From positions 1 to 64,000 of the forward strand of contig CAMIXH010000001.1 of assembly GCA_946402735.1 (NCBI GenBank): DNA of 64,000 nucleotides. Direction: 5' to 3'. Origin of the DNA: an uncultured Mycoplasmatota bacterium. GTDB lineage: Bacteria; Bacillota_I; Bacilli_A; RF39; UBA660. Of the stretch, positions 21,812 through 32,245 are shown piece after piece. The position numbers and the translations under genes are program-made. Every line of letters begins with the position of its first letter. Positions within the stretch are counted from its first letter, which is position 1. A model generated the notes under the pieces. It had not been told where the DNA came from, did not search any database, and was given only the letters and a program-made list of their open reading frames with translations.

Positions 21812-23992
21812 ATGAAAAGAGTTTTTGAATACGATTTTAACGGTAGAAAAATTGTAGTAGAACATGGAGAACTTGCTAAACAAGCAGCTGGTGCTGTACT
21901 TGTTAGATATGATGATACAGTTATCTTATCTACATCTGTTATGAGTAATAATGTTTCAACTGCAGACTTTTTCCCATTAACAATTTTATATCAAGAAAAA
22001 CTATATTCTGTTGGTAAAATCCCAGGAGGATTTATTAAAAGAGAAGGTCGTCCAACAGATGCTGCTACATTAACTGCAAGAGTTATTGATAGACCAATTA
22101 GACCTATGTTTGATGAAAATTTTAGAAATGAGGTACAAGTTGTTAATACAGTACTTAGTGTTGACCCAGATAAGACACCAGAAATGACTGCATTATTTGG
22201 TTCATCATTAGCACTTTGTATTTCTAAAATACCATTTGAAGGACCAGTTGCTGGTGTTAAAGTTGGTAAAATTGATGGAGAATTAAAGATCAATCCAACT
22301 TGTGAAGAAATGGAAAGAAGTACAATTGATTTAACAGTTGCTGGAACTAAAGATGCTATTAATATGGTTGAAAGTGGTTCTAAACAAGTAAGCGAAGATG
22401 AAATGTTAGAAGCTTTAATGTTTGGACATGAAGCTGTTAAAGAATTATGTGCAATTCAAGAAGATATCACTAGTGAAATAGGAGAAGAAAAGATTGAAGT
22501 TGAACTTGCTTCTATACCAGATGAGTTAAGACAAGAAGTAAACGATGATATCAAAGAAGATATGATTGCTGCTATTCAAATCAAAGATAAACTTGAAAAG
22601 TATGCAAGAATTGATGAAGTAAAAGAAGAAGCTGTAACCAAATATACAGAAAAACATGAAGGAGAAGAAACTTTAGAGGAAGACTTAAAGCTTGTTAAGA
22701 AAGTTGCTGATGAGATTGAAGGTGCTGAAGTTAGACGTTTAATCACTAATGAACATATTAGACCAGATGGACGTAAGATGGATGAAATAAGAGAACTTTC
22801 TTGTGATGTTGATTTACTTCCAAGAACACATGGTAGTGCGTTATTTACAAGAGGACAAACTCAAGCATTAGCAATTACTACTTTAGGTGCTCAAAATGAA
22901 GAACAAATTTTAGATGGACTTGGACTTGAAGAATCTAAGAAGTTTATTTTCCATTATAACTTCCCAGCATTTAGTGTTGGTGAAACTGGAAGATATGGTA
23001 GCCCTGGTAGAAGAGAAATTGGACACGGAGCTTTAGCTGAAAGAAGTCTTTTACAAGTTATGCCAAGCCAAGAAGAATTCCCATATACTGTACGTGTAGT
23101 ATCTGAAGTATTAGAAAGTAATGGATCATCTAGTCAAGCAAGTATTTGTGCTGGATGTATGTCACTTATGTCAGCTGGTGTACCAATTAAAGCACCTGTA
23201 GCTGGTATAGCAATGGGACTTATTACTGAAAATGGTACATGTGATGGAAAATATACAATTTTAACTGATATTCAAGGTTTAGAAGATCATATGGGAGATA
23301 TGGACTTCAAAGTATCTGGTACTAGAAAAGGTATTACTGCTTTACAAATGGATATCAAGATTAAAGGTGTTACAAAAGATGTATTAAAAGAAGCACTTGC
23401 TCAAGCACATAAAGCAAGAATGCAAATCTTAGATGTTATGGAAGCTACAATACCTGAACCAAGAAAAGAACTTTCTGAATATGCACCAAAGATTAGAACA
23501 ATGAAGATTGATCCTGAAAAGATTAAAGATGTTATTGGTAAGGGTGGAGAAACAATTACTAAGATTATTCTTGAAGCAAGTAATGTTAAATCTGTAAATG
23601 ATAAACAAGCTGTTAAGATTGATATTGATGATGATGGAAATGTTATTTGTTATCATATGAATAAAGAAGTTCTTGATAGAGCTATTCAAATGATTGAAGA
23701 TATTACAAAAGAAGTTGAAATTGGAAAAGTTTACACTGTTAAAGTTGTAAAGATTGAAGATTTTGGTGCTTTTGTTGAATTATGGCCTGGTTGTGAAGGA
23801 CTTGTTCATGTATCTCAACTTGATAATAAGAGAGTAGATCATCCAAGTGACATTCTTAAAGTTGGTGATGAAATCGTTGTTAAAGCAACTGGTTATGATA
23901 GAAAAGGTAAATTAAATCTTTCTAGAAAAGAATTATTACCAAAACCAGAAAAAAAAGATAAAAAAGAAGAAAGTAAAAATACTGAAGAATAA
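21812..23992 (+). CDS. pnp: Polynucleotide phosphorylase
   Basis: Two RNase PH domains, KH ([12 protein letters not shown]) and S1 domain; start at MKRVFEYDF after SD ggaagga. Confidence 0.97.
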   Translation: MKRVFEYDFNGRKIVVEHGELAKQAAGAVLVRYDDTVILSTSVMSNNVSTADFFPLTILYQEKLYSVGKIPGGFIKREGRPTDAATLTARVIDRPIRPMFDENFRNEVQVVNTVLSVDPDKTPEMTALFGSSLALCISKIPFEGPVAGVKVGKIDGELKINPTCEEMERSTIDLTVAGTKDAINMVESGSKQVSEDEMLEALMFGHEAVKELCAIQEDITSEIGEEKIEVELASIPDELRQEVNDDIKEDMIAAIQIKDKLEKYARIDEVKEEAVTKYTEKHEGEETLEEDLKLVKKVADEIEGAEVRRLITNEHIRPDGRKMDEIRELSCDVDLLPRTHGSALFTRGQTQALAITTLGAQNEEQILDGLGLEESKKFIFHYNFPAFSVGETGRYGSPGRREIGHGALAERSLLQVMPSQEEFPYTVRVVSEVLESNGSSSQASICAGCMSLMSAGVPIKAPVAGIAMGLITENGTCDGKYTILTDIQGLEDHMGDMDFKVSGTRKGITALQMDIKIKGVTKDVLKEALAQAHKARMQILDVMEATIPEPRKELSEYAPKIRTMKIDPEKIKDVIGKGGETITKIILEASNVKSVNDKQAVKIDIDDDGNVICYHMNKEVLDRAIQMIEDITKEVEIGKVYTVKVVKIEDFGAFVELWPGCEGLVHVSQLDNKRVDHPSDILKVGDEIVVKATGYDRKGKLNLSRKELLPKPEKKDKKEESKNTEE

Positions 23993-23994
23993 TT

Positions 23995-24033
23995 GAATTT
24001 TTAGACCTAAAAGTGTCTAAAAATTCTTTTTTA
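23995..24033 (+). terminator. Strong terminator after pnp
   Basis: Perfect 12-bp stem gaatttttagac / gtctaaaaattc followed by TTTTTT. Confidence 0.9.
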
Positions 24034-24093
24034 TATTGTAAATACGTAAAAAAAATGCTAGAATTATCTTATAAGGTAAAGGAGTGTAAAAAA

Positions 24094-25749
24094 ATGAAGA
24101 AAAAAATATTAGCTAGCTTATTAATGGTATTTGTATTTTCTTTCTTAGCTGTAAACGTTAATGCTGCAGTAACAAAAGTAAGTATGCCAAATACTATAAA
24201 AGCTAAAGCACCAGAAAAAGTACCATCTACAAATGATGTATTTTATGGCGCAGTAACAGATACTTTTGATTTTAGTAAAGTAAAATTTGCCCCAGAAAGT
24301 GGTTCAACTAGTATAAATGGTGTTGATCATTTAAGAAAAATTATTTTAGGAGAATTAAATGATATTACAAGTACATCAGGTTTAACTTTTGAAACTACTT
24401 TTAAGAAGTGGTTCACTGCATATTGTTTAGACAATGCAAAGAAGTATCCTGAATATGGACTATTAATTAGTGATGCATATACTTCTGCTACAGATGATTA
24501 TGGTAGAATTGATGCTGCTATTATTGCTGCAATCGGACAAGATGCAAATGTTCAAACTGCTATAAAGAATAAAGGATTACATAATAAGAAAATAGTATCA
24601 ATCTATGTTTCTGAAACTGTTAATGGTAGTACAGAACATTTCTATACTGTAGATAATGCTGCAGAAACAGTAGCTGCTATCGAAGGCTTAACAAGTAATG
24701 TTACAATCAATTTAAATAAAATTGGTTTCATGACTACAACTGGAGAAGTAGTTATTAATGCAACAGATATTCCAAATCATGGAGATACTACTTATCCATT
24801 AACATTTACAGGAAAATCAATACTATTTGAAAAATATACTACAACAAGTCCAAATAGTGATACAGTTAAGAATTATAATCATGCATTATGGATTATAGAA
24901 CATACTTATCCAACATTACCACTTAAGACTGCTGTTGAAGAGGCAGGAGCAGATTATGAAGAATTAAGAAAAGAAATCTGTGTTTTAGAAGGACATACAT
25001 ATGATGAAACTACATTAGCATGTACTGGACTTGATGCTTTAGATGATTATGTTGAAAATTATGTTTATGCAACAATTCAATATGCAATTTGGAAAACAAC
25101 TGATCACGCAGTTGAAGGTGAAAGATTAGGAAATTCTATTCAAAATGTAACTCAATTAAATAAATTATATAAATATTTAATTAGTGAAGATAGAAACTAT
25201 ACTAATTATAGTACTAAGACATTCAAAAATAAGATTACAGTTGATGGACCAGGAGAAAAAGCAAAACCAGTTACAAAAAATGGTGTAGATATTTATGGAC
25301 CATATAAAGTTTCATATGATGCATTAGCTGGTGGAGAAATGACATTAACAATAACTAATGCTGATAAGACAGGTATTAGATTAATTAATAAAAATGATGG
25401 AACTGGTACTGAAATTAGTACAATCAACAAGGGCGGAGTATTCTACATTGAATGTAATAAAAAACAAAAAATCAGTAGTGTAACAGTAAGTGTTAAATTA
25501 GAAAATGCTTCTGTATTTGATCCACTAACTGATAGAGGTAGATTATATCAACCAGTATACAGATTACAACAAAATGTTATGTCTGGTGGAAAGATTGTTA
25601 ATAAGAATTTAGAAACTACAGTTGAATTAGTAACAAACCCAGAAACTGGTGTTGAAAATGTAGCATTATTATTAATGGTAACATTAGTAGCATTTACAAT
25701 GGCTTACTTAATATTAAGTTACAAACAAAAATCAGTTCAATTAGACTAA
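24094..25749 (+). CDS. Surface protein with thioester-domain (TQXA)-like features and sorting-signal-like C terminus
   Basis: Signal peptide MKKKILASLLMVFVFSFLAVNVNA; FTAYCLDNAKK and ATIQYAIWKTT resemble Cys/Gln thioester motifs; C-term NPETGVENVALLLMVTLVAFTMAYLILSYKQK. Confidence 0.65.
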   Translation: MKKKILASLLMVFVFSFLAVNVNAAVTKVSMPNTIKAKAPEKVPSTNDVFYGAVTDTFDFSKVKFAPESGSTSINGVDHLRKIILGELNDITSTSGLTFETTFKKWFTAYCLDNAKKYPEYGLLISDAYTSATDDYGRIDAAIIAAIGQDANVQTAIKNKGLHNKKIVSIYVSETVNGSTEHFYTVDNAAETVAAIEGLTSNVTINLNKIGFMTTTGEVVINATDIPNHGDTTYPLTFTGKSILFEKYTTTSPNSDTVKNYNHALWIIEHTYPTLPLKTAVEEAGADYEELRKEICVLEGHTYDETTLACTGLDALDDYVENYVYATIQYAIWKTTDHAVEGERLGNSIQNVTQLNKLYKYLISEDRNYTNYSTKTFKNKITVDGPGEKAKPVTKNGVDIYGPYKVSYDALAGGEMTLTITNADKTGIRLINKNDGTGTEISTINKGGVFYIECNKKQKISSVTVSVKLENASVFDPLTDRGRLYQPVYRLQQNVMSGGKIVNKNLETTVELVTNPETGVENVALLLMVTLVAFTMAYLILSYKQKSVQLD

Positions 25750-25824
25750 TTAATTAAAAAATAAGAAAACATGAAAGTGTTTTCTTTTTTTATGGCTAAT
25801 AATAATATCGAAGGGAGGAGAATT

Positions 25825-26493
25825 ATGGAAGATATAATTGAATATTTAACTGAAAAACTAAATGAATTTGATTATAAAAAACTAATTATACCAACGATAT
25901 TCTTATTAGTATATGTAGGAGGTTTTGCTTTTTTATATTTCAAAATTGATAATAAAAAAGAAGAATCTAAAGAACCATTAATAACAGAAGAAATAACAGA
26001 AGAATCTAATGAAATATATGTAGATATTAAAGGATATGTAAATAAACCTGGTGTATATAAGATTAGTAGTTCTTCTAGAGTAATTGATGCAATTAAAGAA
26101 GCTGGTGGACTAAAGAAAGATGCTAATACCAGATTTATTAATTTATCAAAAGTATTAAATGATGGTGATGTAATAGTAATATATTCAAATAGTGAAATTA
26201 AAAAAGCAGAAAAACAGGATGTTATTTATGTTGAGACACCATGTGTATGTGAAGAAGTTAAAAATGATGCTTGTTATAAGGAAGAAGATACTAAGGTAAC
26301 TGGTAAAATTAACATAAATACAGCAATCTTAGACCAATTAAAAACATTAAATGGAATAGGTGATGCTAAAGCAAAAGCTATAATTGAATATAGAACAAAA
26401 AATGGAAACTTTAAATCTATTGAAGATATATTAAAAGTAAATGGTATAAGTCAAACAATATATGCTAAGATTAAGGAAAATATTACTGTGTGA
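25825..26493 (+). CDS. comEA: ComEA-like DNA-binding protein (SLBB + helix-hairpin-helix)
   Basis: YVDIKGYVNKPGVYKISSSSRVIDAIKEAGG and KININTAILDQLKTLNGIGDAKAKAIIEYR. Confidence 0.92.
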   Translation: MEDIIEYLTEKLNEFDYKKLIIPTIFLLVYVGGFAFLYFKIDNKKEESKEPLITEEITEESNEIYVDIKGYVNKPGVYKISSSSRVIDAIKEAGGLKKDANTRFINLSKVLNDGDVIVIYSNSEIKKAEKQDVIYVETPCVCEEVKNDACYKEEDTKVTGKININTAILDQLKTLNGIGDAKAKAIIEYRTKNGNFKSIEDILKVNGISQTIYAKIKENITV

Positions 26494-28510
26494 TTTTCTA
26501 TATTATTTAATACTATTTTTGACAATAATAACATTATTTTTAATCAATAAAGATATTAATAGTAAATATAATGAAACAGATAGCTTTTTTGAATTATATA
26601 TAAGAAAATATAAAATTGATGGTGATAAATTAACTATTGAATTTGATGATTTAATTGGTAATTACTATTTTAAAACTTTAGAAGAGAAAAACTTCTTTTT
26701 GAATAATTATTCTTTAAATGATTATATTTATGTAAAAGGATCAATATCTAAACCAAAGAATAATACAATACCTAATACTTTTAACTATAAAAAGTATTTA
26801 GAACATAGAAATATAAAATACATAATTAGTATAGAAGAATATAGCTTAATAAAAAAGAATAGTAATATATTTTATAAGATTAAAAACTATGTTTATAAAA
26901 GAATTAATACATTAAACAATCCTTATCTTTATGCCTTTATTTTAGGTGAAACATCTTATATAGATAATGATGTATATAGTAATTATAAAATAAATGGAAT
27001 AACCCATTTATTTGCATTATCTGGTCTCCACATTAGTATATTTTCATTAGTTGTACTATTCATTTTAAAAAGGTTGAAATGTAGTGAGATACTATCTTTC
27101 TTAATAACAAGTTTATTTCTTATAATATTCTCATTTATTGCATCGTTTACACCATCTATTTTAAGAGCTACTATCTTTTTTATATTAAGTCAAATTAATA
27201 AGATATGGTATTTTTTTGTTAAGCCAAAATACTTATTATTTTTAACATTTACTATCATAGTTTTAATAAATTATAATTATGTATTTTATACTGGATTTAT
27301 CTTATCATTTACTATTTCATATTTTATATTGCTATTTAATGAAAATAATAAAAATACATCTATAATAAAGATAAGTTTAATATCATTTTTATCTAGTTTA
27401 CCAATCATTGTTAATATGATATATGAAATTAATATAATAGGATTTATTAATAATATATTTTTTATTCCATATGTATCTAGTATTGTTTTTCCATTATCAT
27501 TATTAACATTTATATTTAGTATATTAACACCAATTTTAAACATATTTTTAACTATTATGGAGAGAGTTTCATTTATTAGTAGTCAAATACTAAATATTTG
27601 TGTATTCTTCTCTAAAATATCATTATTTGAATTAGTTTTGTATTATATATTATTAATACTAATTATAAAGAAGAAAAGAGTAAAAATACTATTTGTAATG
27701 TTATTATTAATAATGTATTTTAAACCATATTTTAATGATGACACTAATATTTATTTTACTGATGTATCTCAAGGAGATAGCGCTTTAATAGTGACAAATA
27801 ATAATAGAAGTATATTAATTGATACAGGTGGAAGTATTAGCAATGAAAGTGAATCATGGAAGAAAAGAAATAAAACATTTAATTTGATGAAATCTAGTAT
27901 AATACCTTTTTATAAAAGTATTGGTCTTAAAAAAATAGATTATGCCTTTTTTAGTCATGGGGATTCTGATCATATAGGATATGCTAAAGATTTAATAGAT
28001 AATTTTAAGGTAGTTAACAAGTATATTAATAATGATAGTATAAATAATTATGAAATAGAATTAAATGCTTTAAAATATGATAAAAATCACTTTAAAATTG
28101 ATAATGTTGAAATAATTAATCTAAATAATAAAATGTATGATAATGAAAATGATAATAGTTTGGTATTATTAATAAAAATAGATAATTATAAAATACTATT
28201 TATGGGAGATGCATCTATTAAAGTAGAAAATGATTTAATTGATGAGTATGACTTAAAAAATATAGATATTTTAAAAGTAGGACATCATGGTAGTGATACT
28301 TCTACTAGTAAAGAATTTGTAAATAAGATAAATCCTAAATATTGTATTATATCAGTAGGAGAAAATAATAAATATAATCATCCTAGTAAAGAAGTATTAT
28401 ATAGATTAAATGATTGCAAAATATATAGAACTGATAAAGATGGAAGTATTATTTTTAAAATTAAAAATAACAAATTAACAATAGAAATGTTAGCTCCATA
28501 TAGAGATTAG
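26462..28510 (+). CDS. comEC: ComEC/Rec2 DNA uptake channel protein
   Basis: GITHLFALSGLHISIFSLV; multi-TM; metallo-beta-lactamase domain FTDVSQGDSALIVTNNNRSILIDTGG...SHGDSDHIG; overlaps comEA. Confidence 0.92.
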   Translation: MLRLRKILLCDFLYYLILFLTIITLFLINKDINSKYNETDSFFELYIRKYKIDGDKLTIEFDDLIGNYYFKTLEEKNFFLNNYSLNDYIYVKGSISKPKNNTIPNTFNYKKYLEHRNIKYIISIEEYSLIKKNSNIFYKIKNYVYKRINTLNNPYLYAFILGETSYIDNDVYSNYKINGITHLFALSGLHISIFSLVVLFILKRLKCSEILSFLITSLFLIIFSFIASFTPSILRATIFFILSQINKIWYFFVKPKYLLFLTFTIIVLINYNYVFYTGFILSFTISYFILLFNENNKNTSIIKISLISFLSSLPIIVNMIYEINIIGFINNIFFIPYVSSIVFPLSLLTFIFSILTPILNIFLTIMERVSFISSQILNICVFFSKISLFELVLYYILLILIIKKKRVKILFVMLLLIMYFKPYFNDDTNIYFTDVSQGDSALIVTNNNRSILIDTGGSISNESESWKKRNKTFNLMKSSIIPFYKSIGLKKIDYAFFSHGDSDHIGYAKDLIDNFKVVNKYINNDSINNYEIELNALKYDKNHFKIDNVEIINLNNKMYDNENDNSLVLLIKIDNYKILFMGDASIKVENDLIDEYDLKNIDILKVGHHGSDTSTSKEFVNKINPKYCIISVGENNKYNHPSKEVLYRLNDCKIYRTDKDGSIIFKIKNNKLTIEMLAPYRD

Positions 28511-28547
28511 TAATTAATGTGATATAATTATAATAGGAGTTGATAAT

Positions 28548-29297
28548 ATGGAAGAATTTTATAGAATACTTAGTTTAGATGAAAATGATATTGATTCTTA
28601 TATTAATTCTTGTTTCATTCTTTTATATGGAATGTATTATCCGGAAATATCTTTATCTAACGATGGTGGAGAAATATATCAAAATTGGATTAATCCAGAT
28701 ACTCCATATTTACCTTCTGGTTCAAGATCTAAAGGATTTAAAATTGATAAGCAATTTATAAAAGATTTTATAATAGATACTAAAGATAAATTTGGTAAAA
28801 TACCAATAGAAAAATTAAAAGTAAAGCTAACTGAGGATACAATAATAAAATGGTTTAATATGTATGTACAGATGTATTTTGGTCCATTATATGATGAAAG
28901 TAAAAGGAAAGAAATATATGGCTATGGTTTATTAAATTCAGTTGGTGAAACATTAAATATTTCTGAGTTAAAAGGATTAAATGTTGCAAGATGTATTGAA
29001 AAGTCTGCTGCATTAAATGCAATTTTAAATTTCTTATATATTAAATCATCTTTAGTATTATCAGATGCTAATGGCGTTGGACATGCATATTGTTTAGTTA
29101 ATACAAATGATAAATACTATATAGTAGATCCTAATTTTTATGGAAAAGATTCTAATGGTAAAGGAATCCATTATATGTTTGAAATAAATCCACATGAGAA
29201 ATATTGTTCATTTGATCCATCATTATATGGAGACAATGAATCATTAAAAGTATATTATGAGTTTCCATGTGAAAAAATGACAGGTATGAGGCAATAA
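28548..29297 (+). CDS. Transglutaminase-like (Cys-His-Asp) domain protein
   Basis: VARCIEKSAALNAIL...GVGHAYCLVN...KYYIVDPNF gives Cys/His/Asp with typical spacing. Confidence 0.6.
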   Translation: MEEFYRILSLDENDIDSYINSCFILLYGMYYPEISLSNDGGEIYQNWINPDTPYLPSGSRSKGFKIDKQFIKDFIIDTKDKFGKIPIEKLKVKLTEDTIIKWFNMYVQMYFGPLYDESKRKEIYGYGLLNSVGETLNISELKGLNVARCIEKSAALNAILNFLYIKSSLVLSDANGVGHAYCLVNTNDKYYIVDPNFYGKDSNGKGIHYMFEINPHEKYCSFDPSLYGDNESLKVYYEFPCEKMTGMRQ

Positions 29298-29316
29298 AAA
29301 AAGGAAGGTAATTGTT

Positions 29317-29946
29317 ATGTTTGTAGATGAAGATCTTATTCAAAGAAATCAAGATACTATTAATTTTTTTAATGCTGATGCTATGTTTGAAGAATTAAGT
29401 AATTTCGTTGATAAATATGGTTATAAGTATATTTTCAATAGAGATTTTGCTACTGAAGAAGAATGTATTATAAACTATTGTGTTAGATCACACGCTGTTA
29501 AATTGGCAATGGATGCTTGTGAACATTATAGTAAAGCAATTTTAATTAAAAATGGTTATCAATGGGATGATATGAAAAATGTTGGGCATAATCTTTTAAG
29601 GGCATATGAATTATTCATTGATGATGATAAAGATATAATCAAGAATACTGTTTTTTTTAAAGATAGTCCGTTGATAGATTATTCAGCATATAAATCAAAT
29701 TCTACTGTTAAATTACTTATAAGTGATGATTTAAGAACTCCAAAATCAGAAAGCGTTAGTTTTGAAGAAAGATTATCATCTCTTTCTTCTGAGAGGATAT
29801 TACCTAATATAAAATCTAGATATCCCGGTCAGACATTAGTTGACTATGATGAAAAGTTTATAATAGCATATGCAACTATTTTACATGAACTATGTTATAA
29901 ATATAAAACAATAAGAGAGTTTTATGGTGATGAAATAGCTTTATAA
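29317..29946 (+). CDS. HEPN-domain-like protein
   Basis: SHAVKLAMDACEHYSKAILIKNGYQWDDMKNVGHNLLRAYELFI resembles HEPN helices with a conserved HNL. Confidence 0.45.
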   Translation: MFVDEDLIQRNQDTINFFNADAMFEELSNFVDKYGYKYIFNRDFATEEECIINYCVRSHAVKLAMDACEHYSKAILIKNGYQWDDMKNVGHNLLRAYELFIDDDKDIIKNTVFFKDSPLIDYSAYKSNSTVKLLISDDLRTPKSESVSFEERLSSLSSERILPNIKSRYPGQTLVDYDEKFIIAYATILHELCYKYKTIREFYGDEIAL

Positions 29947-30105
29947 GACAAAGAACTAGTTTTAATAATTAGTTCTTTTTATGTTATACTTTATTTAGGA
30001 GATACAAGTTATGTCATATGAAGAAATATAAAGGATTAAGAATAAAAATGTGTTAAAATAAAGGCAGTGAGGAAAAGATTTTATTAAATCAATAAAGGAG
30101 GTTTT

Positions 30106-30642
30106 ATGAAAATAATTAAAGGAGACAAAGTTTGGGTTCAAAAGTATAATATTGCAGCCTTATTAGATGCATTATCTGATTTGAAAATACCTATTGGCAA
30201 TGAGGTATGTAATGCTATATGGGGCGATGCTTTTACAGCAACTTCAGAAGATATGTTTGAGTTTGTAGAATTGTCAGGACCAGAAGTAGTTAAATTTTTT
30301 GAAAGCTTAGATTTTGTAGTTAATTATGATGATTTAAAAGATAAAGGAGAAGCAGAAGTTTTATCATTTGGTCAAAGTGTTCAAGAAGATGTAATTGATA
30401 AAACATCTAAAACAAAGAGTTCAAAAGTTCAACAACAATTAAGTCATGCAGCATTTTTAAAAATGTATGATATTAGAAACTATTTATGGTATTTACAAGG
30501 AAGTATTACATTTAAAATTCCAACTGTTTGTGAAGAAGAAGTAATCGAAGTGACATCAGTAGAAACACCACAAAGAGAAAGTGGATTTAGAAGACTTCTT
30601 AGAAGTATTAGAAGAGGTAATAAAAGAGGAGGCTTACAATAA
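30106..30642 (+). CDS. Uncharacterised protein
   Basis: 178-aa ORF with strong SD (aaaggagg). Confidence 0.6.
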   Translation: MKIIKGDKVWVQKYNIAALLDALSDLKIPIGNEVCNAIWGDAFTATSEDMFEFVELSGPEVVKFFESLDFVVNYDDLKDKGEAEVLSFGQSVQEDVIDKTSKTKSSKVQQQLSHAAFLKMYDIRNYLWYLQGSITFKIPTVCEEEVIEVTSVETPQRESGFRRLLRSIRRGNKRGGLQ

Positions 30643-30682
30643 GTCTCTTTTTATTTTATATAAAATGATTTATAATTAAATT

Positions 30683-31576
30683 ATGGAAAAAGATGAATTT
30701 GTTAAACTAAATGTTATAAAAGATTTTAGTAATTATATAATGGCTAAAAATTATTCTATTAATACATATACATCATATATTAGCGATTTATATTACTTTT
30801 ATTTGTTTGTAAAAAAAGATTTAACTAAAGTAACAGATTCAGATATAAGAAGTTATATAGAAAAGTTAAATAAACAAGAAGAAAAACCAACAAGTATTAG
30901 AAGAAGAATTAGTACTTTAAAATCATTTTATAAATATTTATATAAAAATGGTTATATGGATAAAAAAGATTATCCATTAAATAAAACAGTATATCCTAAA
31001 GTAGAAAAAAGACTTCCTAAGTTTATTTATTATAATGATTTACTTGAAATAATAGATGAATCAACAAGAGATACAGATGGCATAAGAGATAGATTAATAA
31101 TTGAAATGTTATATGCTACTGGAACTCGTGTTAGTGAACTAGTAAATATAAAATATAGTGATATAGATTTTAATAATAAAAGAATTAGAGTATGTGGAAA
31201 AGGTAATAAAGAAAGAATAGTATATTTTGGTGATTATGCTAATGATGCTTTAAAAGAATATATGGCTTCTCATAAAAAGAATGAACAAGGTTATGTGTTT
31301 ACTAATAGTAATGGTGGACAATTAACTGATAGAGGAGTTAGGTATATTATTGATAAAATAATGAATAAATTATCAGTTAAAGTTCATGTGACACCACATG
31401 TTTTAAGACATACTTTTGCAACAGATATGTTAAATAATGGTTGTGATATAAAAGTAGTTCAAGAACTATTAGGTCATGCTAGTTTACAAACTACAGAAGT
31501 ATATACACATGTTACAAATGAAAGATTAAAAGAAGTTTATTATAGCTGTTTTCCAAGGAGGGATAGAGATGAGTAA
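30683..31576 (+). CDS. Tyrosine recombinase, XerC/XerD-like
   Basis: LLYATGTRVSELVNIKYSDID...HVTPHVLRHTFATDMLNNGCDIKVVQELLGHASLQTTEVYTH. Confidence 0.93.
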   Translation: MEKDEFVKLNVIKDFSNYIMAKNYSINTYTSYISDLYYFYLFVKKDLTKVTDSDIRSYIEKLNKQEEKPTSIRRRISTLKSFYKYLYKNGYMDKKDYPLNKTVYPKVEKRLPKFIYYNDLLEIIDESTRDTDGIRDRLIIEMLYATGTRVSELVNIKYSDIDFNNKRIRVCGKGNKERIVYFGDYANDALKEYMASHKKNEQGYVFTNSNGGQLTDRGVRYIIDKIMNKLSVKVHVTPHVLRHTFATDMLNNGCDIKVVQELLGHASLQTTEVYTHVTNERLKEVYYSCFPRRDRDE

Positions 31577-32168
31577 ATTATATTATAGATATGGTGCAAT
31601 GAATTGTGGAAAAACTACGGCTCTTTTGCAAGTGGCTCACAATTATGAAGAAAGAGGAATGAAAGTTAAAATATTAAAACCGGGTGTTGATACTAAAGGA
31701 AATGATAAGATAGTAACTAGAATAGGTCTTAAAAGAAAAGTAGATCATCTAATTAAAAGTGATGAAAAATTAAGTAATTATCTAAATAAACTAGATAAAG
31801 ATATTGAATGCATTTTAGTAGATGAATCACAATTCTTAACAAGAGATCAAGTTGATGAATTATTTATGTATACTAAATTAAAAGATAGACCAGTTATATG
31901 TTATGGACTTAGAACTGATTTTAAAACAATTGCTTTTCCTGGTAGTTTGAGATTATTTGAAGTGGCTGATGTTTTAGAAGAATTATATACAATATGCAGA
32001 TGTGGAAAAAGAGCAAAATTTAATGCTAGAATAGTTAATGGAGAGTTTACTTCTTCTGGAGAACAAGTAGCTATAGATGGTGAAAATGAAGTAACATATG
32101 AATCTTTATGTGGTAAATGTTATTTAGAAAAAGTACTAGGAATAACAGAAGAAAAATTTAGTGAATAA
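31569..32168 (+). CDS. tdk: Thymidine kinase
   Basis: GAMNCGKTTALLQVAHNYEERG...VDESQFLT; zinc-ribbon CRCGKRAKFNARIVNGE...CGKCY. Confidence 0.95.
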   Translation: MSKLYYRYGAMNCGKTTALLQVAHNYEERGMKVKILKPGVDTKGNDKIVTRIGLKRKVDHLIKSDEKLSNYLNKLDKDIECILVDESQFLTRDQVDELFMYTKLKDRPVICYGLRTDFKTIAFPGSLRLFEVADVLEELYTICRCGKRAKFNARIVNGEFTSSGEQVAIDGENEVTYESLCGKCYLEKVLGITEEKFSE

Positions 32169-32245
32169 AAGGAGTAAAATACTTCTTTTTTTTGTTGTTT
32201 AATAATTTTATAAATGATATAATATTAGAGTTGTTAGGAGGAAAA

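Noticed and set aside
24013-24093. Upstream start for the 24094 gene
   Set aside because: Falls within the pnp terminator; the internal Met has a good SD and begins a signal peptide
29980-30105. Possible decayed gene or small RNA
   Set aside because: Short AT-rich intergenic sequence with no convincing structure or ORF
30683-31576. XerC/D-like recombinase as the integrase of the conjugative element
   Set aside because: Separated from the element by tdk and ppdK and resembles housekeeping Xer; no att repeats seen around it
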